Shown: piece after piece, positions 45,359 to 57,528 of the stretch
Position numbering within the stretch: the stretch's first letter is position 1
How the letters are laid out: every line of letters starts with the position of its first letter
NCBI GenBank assembly: GCA_010279815.1
Contig: QEOQ01000141.1
Span: forward strand, 1,296,176-1,360,175
Reading direction: 5' to 3'
Origin: Brachionus plicatilis
Taxonomy: Eukaryota > Rotifera > Eurotatoria > Ploima > Brachionidae
DNA: 64,000 nucleotides
Translations under genes and position numbers: made by a program
The notes under the pieces: model-generated
The model's input: only the letters and a program-made list of their open reading frames with translations
Told to the model about the DNA's origin: nothing
The model's database searches: none

Positions 45359-46307
45359 CAGAGTTGTATAAAAGTCACAAGTCACAAGTCAAGTGCAAGT
45401 CATGACTTATTTATTTATTTATTTAAAAAATAATTTGGGAAAAATCCCCTGGCTGTTTGGAATGAATATTAATATTAGCGTTAATTTTGGGATTTGTAAA
45501 AGTTATTTTTGATTTTTTAAAAAATTGAAGCAAGTCATGACTTGGACTTGTTACAAAAATTAAAAAAAAACAAGTCAGAATTTTTACTTATTTTAAGAAT
45601 AGAATTAAAATATATAAAAAATTATAAGTATTAATAATAATAATAATAATAAATTGAGTCATAGCAAGGAAGCACCCTGCGAGCAATCCAAAACAACTTG
45701 AATCGCTATGATGACTGGTTGTGCGTTTGGCGAGAAGGAATGTGGGACGATGAGTGATGAGTTGATTGCGTTTGCTGGGCCGTGGCAGGCGATGGACGAC
45801 ATAAGTTTGGTTGAGGCTAGCCAGTTGACGTCAAGTAGTCCATTTGCAATCTTGTAGTGGGAGATGAGGCCCCCCTTGATCTGCGTGATTCGAGGGTGGT
45901 TAGGTTCTGGATGGCGAGCCTGTCTTGGTAGGCCTGTCTATTGAATTTTTTTATCCAGGAAAAAATAAAATTATTTGTTTAAATTTCTTTTTCAATGTAA
46001 ATATTGAAACATGATTCATTTTAAACAATTCATATAGTTGTAATATTCTTTTTAAGTGAATTTATTAATAAAAAACAAAAATATTTGCGCTTGAAAAAAT
46101 TTTTGAAATAAATTAAACAAGATAAAAAATATATAAAAAATATAAAAAATCAAGATATAAAAAAATTTATGACTTGTAATTTTCATATTTTTGAAACAAG
46201 TCAAAGTCAAGACTTGTTATTTTTAAAAAATATTTTCAAGTCCGAGTCATACTTTGACTTGTTTTTGACTTGTTAAGAGTTTTTTTCCTGACTTTTATAC
46301 AAGTCTG
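45359..46307. mobile_element. AAGTC-rich element with CAGA(G/C)TTGTATAAAAGTC ends (hAT-like, non-autonomous)
   Basis: Left end CAGAGTTGTATAAAAGTCAC; right end is the inverted CAGACTTGTATAAAAGTCAG. Both ends carry repeated (C)AAGTC words. The flanks share ATTATT and could be a degraded 8-bp duplication (CATTATTC / TATTATTA). The shorter relative at 59830-59941 has a perfect 8-bp duplication, the hAT signature. It contains a LINE fragment at 45637-45945. Confidence 0.7.
45637..45945 (-). pseudogene. CR1-like LINE 3' end with (TTA)n tail
   Basis: Minus strand reads YQDRLAIQNLTTLESRRSRG, then LISHYKIANGLLDVNWLAS, equivalent to the ERLRQLKLTTLEERRLRGDL block of the LINE at 19051. It ends in (TTA)n at 45632-45651. 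The sequence is noticeably GC-richer than the surroundings. Frameshifted and dead. Confidence 0.7.
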
Positions 46308-46382
46308 TATTATTAAATCTAACTGCGAATTTTTGTAGGGTCTTTTTAAGAAATTCTATCCTTTAGCTTTATAGGCAATATA

Positions 46383-47691
46383 CAGTGGGTATTTCAAAAA
46401 CGACATGCCCCCTAAGGTCGCGACCGCCGAACCGTACCATAAGCGGTGCCGGACCGTACCATAAGCGGTGCCGTACCGTACCATAAGCGGGCCGTACCGT
46501 ACCATAAGCGGTGCCGTNNNNNNNNNNNNNNNNNNNNNNNNNNNNNNNNNNNNNNNNNNNNNNNNNNNNNNNNNNNNNNNNNNNNNNNNNNNNNNNNNNN
46601 NNNNNNNNNNNNNNNNNNNNNNNNNNNNNNNNNNNNNNNNNNNNNNNNNNNNNNNNNNNNNNNNNNNNNNNNNNNNNNNNNNNNNNNNNNNNNNNNNNNN
46701 NNNNNNNNNNNNNNNNNNNNNNNNNNNNNNNNNNNNNNNNNNNNNNNNNNNNNNNNNNNNNNNNNNNNNNNNNNNNNNNNNNNNNNNNNNNNNNNNNNNN
46801 NNNNNNNNNNNNNNNNNNNNNNNNNNNNNNNNNNNNNNNNNNNNNNNNNNNNNNNNNNNNNNNNNNNNNNNNNNNNNNNNNNNNNNNNNNNNNNNNNNNN
46901 NNNNNNNNNNNNNNNNNNNNNNNNNNNNNNNNNNNNNNNNNNNNNNNNNNNNNNNNNNNNNNNNNNNNNNNNNNNNNNNNNNNNNNNNNNNNNNNNNNNN
47001 NNNNNNNNNNNNNNNNNNNNNNNNNNNNNNNNNNNNNNNNNNNNNNNNNNNNNNNNNNNNNNNNNNNNNNNNNNNNNNNNNNNNNNNNNNNNNNNNNNNN
47101 NNNNNNNNNNNNNNNNNNNNNNNNNNNNNNNNNNNNNNNNNNNNNNNNNNNNNNNNNNNNNNNNNNNNNNNNNNNNNNNNNNNNNNNNNNNNNNNNNNNN
47201 NNNNNNNNNNNNNNNNNNNNNNNNNNNNNNNNNNNNNNNNNNNNNNNNNNNNNNNNNNNNNNNNNNNNNNNNNNNNNNNNNNNNNNNNNNNNNNNNNNNN
47301 NNNNNNNNNNNNNNNNNNNNNNNNNNNNNNNNNNNNNNNNNNNNNNNNNNNNNNNNNNNNNNNNNNNNNNNNNNNNNNNNNNNNNNNNNNNNNNNNNNNN
47401 NNNNNNNNNNNNNNNNNNNNNNNNNNNNNNNNNNNNNNNNNNNNNNNNNNNNNNNNNNNNNNNNNNNNNNNNNNNNNNNNNNNNCGGCTTGTACGGTTCG
47501 GCGCCGTTTATGGTACGGTTCGGCGCCGTTTATGGTACGGTTCGGCGCCGTTTATGGTACGGTTCGGCTGGTACGGTTCGGCGCCGTTGTTGGTTCGGTA
47601 CGGCACCGCTTATGGTACGGTACGGCACCGCTTATGGTACGGTTCGGCGGTCTCGACCTTAGGGGGCATGTCGTTTTTGAAATACCCACTG
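46383..47691. mobile_element. Foldback DNA element with 22-bp GGTACGG repeats, TA duplication, internal gap
   Basis: Termini CAGTGGGTATTTCAAAAACG and its inverted copy (CGTTTTTGAAATACCCACTG), TA on both sides. About 40 bp inside each end, after CATGCCCCCTAAGGTCG, starts a tandem array of GGTACGGTTCGGCGCCGTTTAT-like 22-bp units, inverted between the two ends and very GC-rich for this genome. 46518-47484 are N: the assembly broke inside the array, so true length and interior are unknown. Frames translated across the gap are meaningless. Confidence 0.85.
46518..47484. other. Assembly gap (967 N)
   Basis: Run of N between two inverted GC-rich repeat arrays. The size may be an estimate. Confidence 0.99.
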
Positions 47692-47991
47692 TATGTTGAA
47701 AAGCTAGATAAATCTCATGTTGCAATCTCATGTGGTTTAATTAGGCTTTCGAGTTTTCACAATTAGTGGCAACAACGTTCATAAAATTTTTAAAATCACA
47801 TTTTTAAAGCTTTAAGCGCCAAAAATGTGCTTAAACCTTTTGCAATCTATTAAATTTAACGATCTCTTTAACCTAGCAATTCCCATTTAATTGAAAATTA
47901 ATCAATAAAAACTATTAAATGATGTTTCTCTATTCGCTCAAGTTGAGCACAGAATAATGTCCTTATTTTATTCATCTCCTCATTACGCATA

Positions 47992-48612
47992 CAGTGGTTC
48001 TTGCAACAGTAAAGCGTTCCATTCCTTAAAAAGGAACGGAACTGGCATGCATTCTTAAAAAAAGCATCCACATTCCATTCCATTACCATTCCAGCAGTTC
48101 CATACGTTCCAACCATTGCATTCTGTTCCAGCCATTCCATTCTTTTCTAACAATTCCATTCTATTCGCTCCGTTCCATACTATTAAAACTGTCAATTTCA
48201 TCAATTCAAGGTTGGAACGGATTGAATGGAACGGTTTTGAAGGAATGTTTGGAACGGTTAGAATGGCTGGAATGGTTATAACGCAATGGAATGGTCATAA
48301 CGAATGGAATGGGACGGTATGGATAGAATAGAATTGTTGGAACGGATGGAATGTAAAGGTATGGATTGAATGGAATGGCTGGAACCAGAGTTGGTAAAAA
48401 GTCAAAATCATATTTGATTTTGAAATATTTTACTCAAAGTTAATGTTTAATTTTTATTTTTAAAAGTAAAAATTAAAAAAGTCAAAGTCGACTTGGACTT
48501 GTTAAAGAAAAAATTTATTGAATCAAATGGTTAGAAAAGATGGAATGGAACGGAACGAATGGAATAGTTAGAACGGAATGAAATGGTTGGTCCGGATTGA
48601 ATGGAATGGTTA
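47992..48612. repeat. Foldback-like array of GGAATGG / CCATTCC words
   Basis: Starts with CAGTGGTTCTTGCAACAG preceded by TA. About 48018-48176 carries CCATTCC and GTTCCA words; 48208-48382 and 48537-48612 carry the complementary GGAATGG and GGAACGG words. The right terminus is not seen. A piece of a CAGAGTTGG/AAGTC element (48386-48510) interrupts the right array. Same design as the neighbouring GGTACGG element with a different word. Confidence 0.7.
48386..48510. repeat. AAGTC element fragment inside the GGAATGG array
   Basis: CAGAGTTGGTAAAAAGTCAA at its left edge and AAAGTCGACTTGGACTTG at its right. A matching inverted end (TTTTGACTCTG, ending 49149) lies after the array, so the original element may have been split. 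Confidence 0.45.
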
Positions 48613-48714
48613 AGCAAAAGGTTCTGTTTTGTGTCTAGTTCTTTCAAAAGATTACTCGAAATAGGTACATTGTCTAAAATTTATCAAAAATTTATCTAAA
48701 AATTTAGCAAGGGA

Positions 48715-48768
48715 TCTGACACAGATATAACTGCATTGAGTTGATCACCTACATCGTAATTTTTTTGT
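48715..48768 (-). repeat. SINE body fragment
   Basis: GATCTGACACAGATATAACT and following bases align with 29518-29570 inside the intact SINE (CGACCTGACACAGAGGTAAC). Diverged and truncated. Confidence 0.55.
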
Positions 48769-49177
48769 ATAATGGGAAAAAAAGAAACAATAAAGCAAAA
48801 TATTAAATCTGTGTATTTGAAAAAAATAAAAAAGTTAATTGTAGTTTAGAAATAGAATAATGGACTATTGATATTTTTTATGTGCTTCCTTTTTTTCTTG
48901 TCAACTAATTCACTATCTTCCTAAATTTTCAAAATTTCATTTTCACCTTACTGTTGAACATAATCATGTGAAAAATTCAACTAAATTTTTTTTTTGCCTT
49001 GTTTAATATTATTTTTAAAAATTTATTTCAATAATTTATTTCATTCGGTTCGCTATTCCATTCAATAAATTTTTACTTTTACAAGTACAAGACATGCTTG
49101 ACTTTTGAAATATTTTAATTTTAAAAGTAAAAGTTTAATTTTGACTCTGGTCATATGCTTTTGAACCACGAACTTTT

Positions 49178-49318
49178 TTAAGTTAATTCGTCAAAATCAT
49201 TGTCTGTATCATTTGGATCTTGATAATCTTGTCGATTGATTATAGATGTACTAGACGTCGTTTTGTCATTAAAATTATCTTCGTAAGCAATCACCAATGA
49301 TTTTATTTGATTATGCAT
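49178..49318 (-). pseudogene. Small acidic coding remnant beside the left arm
   Basis: 46 codons: MHNQIKSLVIAYEDNFNDKT, an Asn/Asp-rich stretch, ending DPNDTDNDFDELT. The acidic Asp/Asn tail looks like a real protein C terminus and not AT noise. Its Met may be internal. It lies immediately outside the inverted arm at 49330. Confidence 0.35.
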
Positions 49319-49551
49319 TCTTGTTATTTAATGAATTAGCAAATTTTCATTTCAGTGTTTGAATTTTAAATTTATTTCAAATCATTTTTAATATTTTTTT
49401 TTTCTTTTAGATACCTTGATCGAATCAACCGAAAAGGCAATTTTTGCGACAATCAATCAACCTCAAAATCAATTCGATTTTCAATAAAAGAAATCAACTT
49501 GTTTTTTATTATTTATTAAGTAAATTTTTTTAAAATAAATTATTAATTGTT

Positions 49552-50867
49552 TTAATTAAATCTTTTTTTTTTTCTTGCATCCACCGCATAATTCCACATT
49601 TTTTTCCAATCGCTAACATTTTTAACTATGCATTCTTTCTCAAAGCTATCTAAATTCAGCAGTTTTTTATTTATGATTAATTAATGGTCTTATTTTGTTT
49701 ACCTTTTATATTTTGAATCAAATGCGGGAATTCGACTTTGAGTTTATCAAGTCCCAAATTTTTGGCTCTTTCAGGGACTTTAGTATTTATAAAGTCAATT
49801 AGCAATTTTTTAAAATAAATTCTATGCATCTCATCCTTATTTAGTTTTCAATATTTATATTTTCAAAAATTTTAATTACTTTAAATATGTTCTTTTCAAT
49901 GTCATCATCACTTACTACCATACAAATTTCTTTTCTTTTATTATTATTTATCTCTTCAATTTCTGACTGTAAATCAAGTTGTAAATCATCTGATTTTCTT
50001 CCAAATAATGCAGCTTGATTAGACTGAATGGCCTATTCAAAACATATAATTTTAAGAAAATAATTTTTACTCATGTTTACTTTTAAAATTTTAGGGAGAT
50101 ATTCATCTAAAACATCTAGCTTTCTACTCATATCATCCATTGTTTTACCCATTCGGTCTAATCTTTTTTCAAGCTTTAATAATTAGATTAATTTTTAATA
50201 AATAAAATATTGTAAATTTACCTCTTTTTGTTCACCGAGACATTTATTGGCAAATCTTTTAAATTCAACATTATTTTGATATTCTTGGTTGAGACTTTTC
50301 CACTCTTTATCATCGCGGATAGCCAGTAATTCAAATGACTTTGAAATTGGAAAATTTCCTCTCAACGATGTCATAGGATTATCAATTATCCCCCCTTCTT
50401 CTAGACTTTCGATTTTACCATCGATACCATTATTTAGACAAGTCTCGTTATGCGTTGTTGCCTGATTTTGTGATTGATAATTATCATTTAGGCCTAATTC
50501 ATCAACGGTTCGTTCATTTGGCAGTTCATTTACAGCTTGAGCCTCTGTCATCAATATGCCAGGTTTTTCATTTCTGACATTTTTCGAGAGTAATTTACTA
50601 AGAAGTTCGTATTTTTTGTTTTGATGGAAAATAAATATCGTTACAACTCCGTTGACTTCAATCTAGATATAAACTAATTTGCATCAAAAACAAAAATTCA
50701 TGAGTTACCTCTTCAAATTTGTCAAAATCTTTAAAATCCTCAATTGGAATGTTACAAATCGATCCCAAATAATTTAAAATTATATCAGATGCTTTTTCAA
50801 TATTTAATTGCTCCTTGAAAACTTTTACCAAGATACATTTTTTTATATCAGTTGTTTTTGGCGGCAT
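49552..50867 (-). CDS. Six-exon gene of unknown function between inverted arms (358 aa)
   Basis: Model: complement(join(49552..49649, 49703..49835, 49880..50032, 50081..50173, 50222..50662, 50709..50867)). Introns are 44-53 bp and every junction keeps frame. It starts MPPKTTDIKKCILVKVFKEQ. Residues 54-200 include a short beta-like piece (IEVNGVVTIFIFHQNKKYEL) and a long Asn/Gln/Glu-rich segment. 201-231 is a probable coiled coil (LEKRLDRMGKTMDDMSRKLD). The C terminus is basic (KKMWNYAVDARKKKRFN). The 44-bp intron 49836-49879 is needed: read through, it brings a stop after NINIEN, while splicing restores frame to DEMHRIYFKKLL. No known domain recognised. A DNA- or protein-binding accessory protein of a transposon is possible; a host gene is the alternative. 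Confidence 0.65.
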
Positions 50868-50882
50868 TGCTTAAAAATCGTT

Positions 50883-52494
50883 TTTTATCTAGATAAATTA
50901 GACAAAAAAACTGAAATAATGAAATATCGAAAAGAAAAAGAAGAAGAAATTTCAGAAATAATTAAGAGATTATGCATCAAAGGTCGAAAGGCATAAGAAA
51001 TAAGGAAAATAATTTTGGATATTTATCCCAAAGAACTTGTCCCAAACACTGGAGTAAACCTTGCTCGTTAATTAGGCAATAAGTTCTCGAATTTTTCGAC
51101 TGAAAAAAAAGAAACCTCTGGAATATGAGTTTTTTTTGTCCGTCTTCACGCCGTAAAGCAAAAAGTATCTCTTGTTATTAGAGATTTTATAAAGGTAAAA
51201 TTTTAATTTTTTGTGTTGGCAGTCGATAATCAATAATCGATTCAATAATCGACTAACTTTAAATCAATTTACTTTTTACAATTCATTTTTACTCTAACTA
51301 TTTTTGATAAAATCGAGTAACTCAATCTTTTTAATTTTTCTCTTCTGGTCAATTGACAATTTCAGTTTATAATTTAAAGTAAAAACTCAATTTTTATTTT
51401 TTCAACTTTTCAACATGTAAAAATTTCGTGAACACTTTCCTAGCATGGGGCTGAAAAGAAGGCTATCGTCTTTCGGAACTGCCCAGGGTATCCACCCAAA
51501 TTATTTAAAAAAAAAAAAAAAAAAATTTACTTTTTAAGTTGATTTATTTTTTTAGTAGATTTCTAAAAAATGTAAAAAAAGTAAAATAAAATTTTTTAAT
51601 TTTGAGAATAAATTTCTTTTTCTTTTATTAACAACATGATTTATGCTATAAGAAATTAAATTAAAAATTGCCAGCGTACAAGCTGCAAGTCATTTTACAT
51701 TTTTTAGTAATCAACCAGAAAAAAATAAGTCGATTTTTAAATTTTATCAATCGAGTCGAGTCGATAACCAACAATTTTAATTATATAAAATATAAATATT
51801 TATACGAGCTTTCTCAATCAAAATAAGTCAAACAACTTTTTGCAAATACCGATAAGATTATATTTATTAATACAAATAATTAATTCTATGTTCCATAAAA
51901 TTTGAAAAAAACAGCACTTTGTGTGGAGAAGGATTCGATCAATGCCAGATTTAAATCAGAGTAAAAAAAGAAAAGATAGGTTTTTGCAAAAAATATAAAT
52001 CTTATAGTCTTAAACGCTTTATTTTTGCCGATGTGACAAAAATTGAAATAAACATGTTTCCCCTCTACCACTTCAAAAAAAAATCTTCAAAGCCATCATC
52101 AGTTCAATCAGTTCAAAAGGCCCGTCAAATTTTTAGTTATTAAAAAATATTAAAATGATATTAAAATGTTTTTTGTCTTAAAAGCTTTTCACAACAAATC
52201 TTAACAAATAAAGCTATAAATATATTCTAGAATTCTACTTAAAACCGATGATTGATATAAAAAATGATGGAAATCCTTTCGAAATGATATGGAGTGATCT
52301 GAAAGAATATTTATGAAAAAAAAGTGAAAAAATTTAGAAAATTTGACAACTGAAATTAGATGCTATGAGAGAAGTCTCAATGCAACAAAATGCCATAAAT
52401 ATATAAGTCATTTGAATAAAGTACTAAAAATAAATGCTGAAAGGAAAGGGGATTGGTCAAATGAATGTATTAAAATTAAAAATTTATTTTAAAA
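50883..52494 (+). pseudogene. Tc1/mariner-like transposase, broken
   Basis: Fragments in order on the plus strand: a helical, basic N-terminal part (EISEIIKRLCIKGRKA, stop, EIRKIILDIYPKELVPNTGV); a catalytic-core-like FIFADVTKIEINM near 52018, where the first Asp would be; then GNPFEMIWSDLKEYL near 52260, the (N-P-I/F-E-x-x-W-S-D-L-K) motif that carries the third acidic residue in Tc1/mariner enzymes; then NLENLTTEIRCYERSL to the stop at about 52494. Several stops and frameshifts. The middle is poorly preserved. Confidence 0.6.
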
Positions 52495-52744
52495 AAATTT
52501 ACTTAATAAATAATAAAAAACAAGTTGATTTCTTTTATTGAAAATCGAATTGATTTTGAGGTTGATTGATTGTCGCAAAAATTGCCTTTTCGGTTGATTC
52601 GATCAAGGTATCTAAAAGAAAAAAAAATATTAAAAATGATTTGAAATAAATTTAAATTTAAACACTGAAATGAAAATCTGCTAATTCATTGTAAAAAAGT
52701 AAATTATGCAAATTATTTAAAAAAAATAATTCTAAACATTTGCA

Positions 52745-52870
52745 AAAATTAATATTTAGTTTTAGCTGTCGACTAAGAAACGGATGGATCGGCCAGCGTC
52801 TCGGATGGGATTGCTCAGACGACAGGGACGGCTAGGTCGGACGGTTTTCGACGCGGCTTTTTTACCGTTT
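52745..52870. other. GC-rich island of unknown nature
   Basis: About 110 bp (AACGGATGGATCGGCCAGCG and following) with CG-rich, GGACGG/GGTCGGACGG words in otherwise AT-rich DNA. Not a tRNA. It could be the remains of a word-array transposon end. Confidence 0.35.
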
Positions 52871-53317
52871 TGTTTTTTTAATTTCCACTTTATTTTAAGA
52901 GAGAATAGGTTTTAAATTCAAATTTCTTAATTATCCAAATTTATTGACATGTCACTAAAATAGAGTACTCTTTATTAGTGACATGTTATTCAAAATTGAG
53001 CACTGTTTTTGAAAAAAAAAAAAATTAATTATTAATGACATGTAATTAAATGTGAACAAACTTTAAAATCTTTAAAAATAATTTCAGCTTAAATGAAATT
53101 CCTTAAAAATAGAAATTTAGTTATGTTTTAAATATGAATTACATTAAAACCGGATATATTTTTTAAAAAAGTTTACTTTTCTCTTTTTTTTAAGACATAT
53201 CATATAAATTAAAAATTGCTCTTTTTAAAATCAAAGCTCATTTTTTACTGTCATTTCATTATATCATTAAGTGACTAAATTCAGATAATTACGTTATAAG
53301 TGAATAATTTAAAATTT

Positions 53318-54740
53318 TAAAAAATGCCTTGTAATAAGTCACTAACGAATTCGAATGGTTCAAGAATATTCACCAGATCAGCAACTTTATGTATCTGAGT
53401 GTTAGAAAGATTTAAATGAGAAGCTTTAATTAAATTTAGCCCTTAATTTAGATCATTAACCTTTATCTTGCAGATAGCCCTCAAGGTTTTTAACTCGCTA
53501 TTCAAACGTACTTCAATTGGTTTTGGAATCGATCTATAATTTTTTTCGGAAAATTCAAGTTTAAACATAAAAATTTTATTTGTTATTATTAAAAGTTAAT
53601 TAGGTCGAATTTAATTTTGATCATTTTTAAAATAGGAAAAAATTAACTTTTTAGAAACCGAAAAAACTTTCGCTCAGACAAAAGTAAACTTTAAATAAAA
53701 CGTTTTTTTGTAATTAAAAAATTAAAACAAAGAAATTTTTCTCATTTATTTTTTATAGGAAATCTAATATAATTTTGGCCTTTTTTTACTTAATAAAATT
53801 TTACGATTATTTAATAATCACAGTTAAAAAATATTAAAAAAAATTGGTTAAGATTCAAACTCAAATTTAAAAATTAATTTAATTATTCAAAAGTATATTC
53901 AAATGCTATTTATTTACAACACAATCAGAATGTGAAAAGGCCTTAAATTGAATAAGAATTGTTAAAAAAATTTACCTAAATTATGAAGCTTTCGTAATTT
54001 AACCATGTTTGCAGCATTATCAGTTTTGATTGTTACAATCTTATTTGTTTAGATTTTGAAAAATTAGACAATTTAATTAAATATTATTTAATAAAAACAA
54101 ACCTAATTCCAAAAAAGATGACAAATTTATCTAGTGCAATTATTAGATTTGATCCTTAGATCATTAGATTTTGACCTGTTTGCATGCCAAAGTTATCATT
54201 TTTAGACGAAAATTTGCATCGACAAAGTGACACGTGACAACTTGTCGGTCCATGTTTCAATGGTTAAAGATGCATATTTGGTTTTATCTAAACATCTTTT
54301 ATATTTTTAAGCATTTTGTCCTTAATTGTATTTTGAATTGATTTCAAGGCTCTTCGAGTTGAAGGCTTCCATTTTGGATACAGAAATTTCATAAACATTT
54401 GAAATCCTGTAGAGAAAGAGTTAAAATAAGAAATAATTTTAAATGGAATTTTGACAAAAAAAGCGTACCTTTAAATTCAAATAGACGAAAGGGCAGACTA
54501 CACAAGATTATAGAATATTTATAAATGAATAGCGTAATATTTTCTTGATTCAACTTCATTTTAAATCAGATTCTAATTGAGATGAGGTTTTCGAAAAATC
54601 AGTAAACTTCTCGAATTCATTGAATAGACCAGGATTGCAGATTTTTAGATGTCCACTAAAATTCGAGTTATTACTAAAGGAATCAATGAATGTGTTCCCA
54701 TATGTAATGCAATTTGCATAAATGCTCATTTTCCATTTTT
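53318..54740 (-). pseudogene. hAT-superfamily transposase, decayed, introns retained
   Basis: Minus strand, 5' to 3': a BED-like finger region (ANCITYGNTFIDSFSNNSNF, SGHLKI); NQENITLFIYKYSII..LPF; after an intron (about 54406-54468) FQMFMKFLYPKWKPSTRRAL; then SLTIETWTDKLSRV followed, one frame off, by CHFVDANFRLKMITLACKQV; then IVTIKTDNAANMVKLRKLHN (about 54035-53975), the hAT TDNAxNM signature; and NLSNTQIHKVADLVNILEPF (about 53395-53330). The order and motifs are diagnostic of hAT. Stops and frameshifts make it inactive. AGTGAC/GTCACT words near 52955, 53265, 53335 and 54898 may be its subterminal repeats. Confidence 0.8.
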
Positions 54741-55061
54741 TATTCTCTTAAATAAGGAAAAAATTCAAGATTAGAAAAGATAAATTTTTGATGAATATTT
54801 TAAACTCTTAATTTCGATGTTATCAAATCCAAACTCAAATATCGGATGAAATTTGGTTTTTTTCATAGTTTTTTTGGGCGATTTATCGTCAACTTATTTA
54901 GTGACTCAAAGGAGTGACGTACCTCACTAAAAAAGTTTAGTCATTACTAAACATTATTTTTTGAAAAGAAAGATGATTAATCGAATATATGAAATGATTC
55001 AAAATAATCATTTGACTTAGATAAAATTTAAAATAAAATTTTAAATCCTTTATTATTAAGG

Positions 55062-55552
55062 CAGGGAGAGAAAACGTCAATTAATTTAGAGAAGTGTCAA
55101 TTAGTTTTTTGTCAACTATATTCTCGTCAATACTAACTTATCAATTAAATGTAATATTTGTAACTTAAAATAAATAATTGTGAATTAAATTAATTTATTA
55201 AATATTTGCCTCAAAACAGTGCCGGATTCATCTTCAATGAAAGTTTCAATATATATTTTAAAGGACGATCACAGCGACCCAGAATTTCTCCTGAAACCAA
55301 GGCATTGCAAAAAGAAGAAGCTGAAACATTTCCATATTTCTGAAAAACTATTATTTTTTTTTTGAAAAATTTTTTTATATTTTTGTTTCATATTTCATAC
55401 AAAGACAATTATTTTTTTAAATTGACAAAAATAAAAAATAATTGACCAAACTGTATTTAAATGGTGTTTATTTTTTAAAATTAACTCTTGCATAACTGAC
55501 GAATTATCTAGTTCTAATTGACAAATATTTCTTTTTTAATTGACATTTTTAT
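55062..55552. mobile_element. 0.5-kb insertion with inverted GTCAATTA / AATTGAC words
   Basis: Absent from the paralogous site in arm A (near 44590), so the insertion limits are visible. The left part has several GTCAATTA/GTCAAT words (55077-55150) after GGCAGGGAGAGAAAACGTCA; the right part has TAATTGAC words (55420-55545). Another word-array element; CAGGGAGAG at the left is hAT-like. No coding capacity. Confidence 0.65.
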
Positions 55553-55601
55553 ATATTAAAAATTAAAATAAATAACGATGCTAACATATTCTAGTAAAGG
55601 C

Positions 55602-55631
55602 TTAAAGGATAATCTACAGGTTAGTGCTCAT
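55602..55631 (-). other. 30-nt conserved word in actin B 3' flank
   Basis: Complement of ATGAGCACTAACCTGTAGAT continuing TATCCTTTAA; same relative place as 44513-44542. Confidence 0.6.
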
Positions 55632-56376
55632 GCTTCAAAATAATCAATTTAAATTCATCATAATTTTATTAATAAATAGAATTAAAAAAAAAACATTAAG
55701 ACTTTTATTATTAGCAATTTAAAAAAAAATGCTATAAAATAAATTTATTTCTTACTAAGAATCATTTTTGATGATTAATGTGCTCCAGTCAAGGTTGATT
55801 GCTCAAATGAAATGATGAAAAAAATTTTGACAGAAAAAAATTTTTATATATCTATCTTTAGTTGTTTTATTATATAATAGATAAGGTTTTTTTATTAATA
55901 ATCATAATTAAAGAATTAGTGAATTTGAATTTTTTTTATTAGTTCACCTTATATCAACTGGTATTATGTGAAATGATGTGACAGATTTGTTTTCAGTAAT
56001 GGACAGTCCTAGAAATCGACCGAATAAAATAAATAAAAAATTTGATTAAATTTAAAATTTTCATTTTTATTTAATAATTAAATTTTATAGAAGTTTATAA
56101 ACAAAAAAGACTAAGAGACGAATACAATGCGAATATATTTTGAAAAAAAAAAGAAGAAAATAATAATAAAATATTGATTTAGTTTATTATTTTAAAAAAG
56201 TTTTTTCATATTTTGTTCTTTTTCCTAAATATTGTTCAGAAAAAAACAGTATTAATAATAGAAGAGATAGTCTTATTATTGTTTGATAGATAATTTGAAT
56301 GAAAAGAAAGAGATTTGATGACAATGTTGATGTTGATGTAGATGATGATGATGATGGATTGATTGAAACGATTAAT

Positions 56377-57528
<1,152 letters not shown>

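Larger units (their letters stand above)
49330..52690. mobile_element. 3.36-kb composite element with 210-bp inverted arms, a transposase relic and an intact spliced gene
   Basis: Arms 49330-49540 and 52481-52690 are inverted and about 98% identical by eye, much closer to each other than typical debris here. Each arm contains, reading inward, a TTTTAG splice acceptor followed by DTLIESTEKAIFATINQPQN and a stop. Between the arms lie a minus-strand six-exon gene (50867-49552) and a plus-strand Tc1/mariner-like transposase pseudogene (50883-52494). No target duplication was established, so a locus flanked by two copies of a repeated exon is the main alternative. Confidence 0.55.

Noticed and set aside
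46446..47766. Three long open frames across the N run
   Set aside because: They consist of unknown residues plus repeat-array translation; no evidence of a gene.
47898..48331. Open frames (80 and 71 codons) in the GGAATGG array
   Set aside because: Repeat-derived translation of iterated words; no coding signal.
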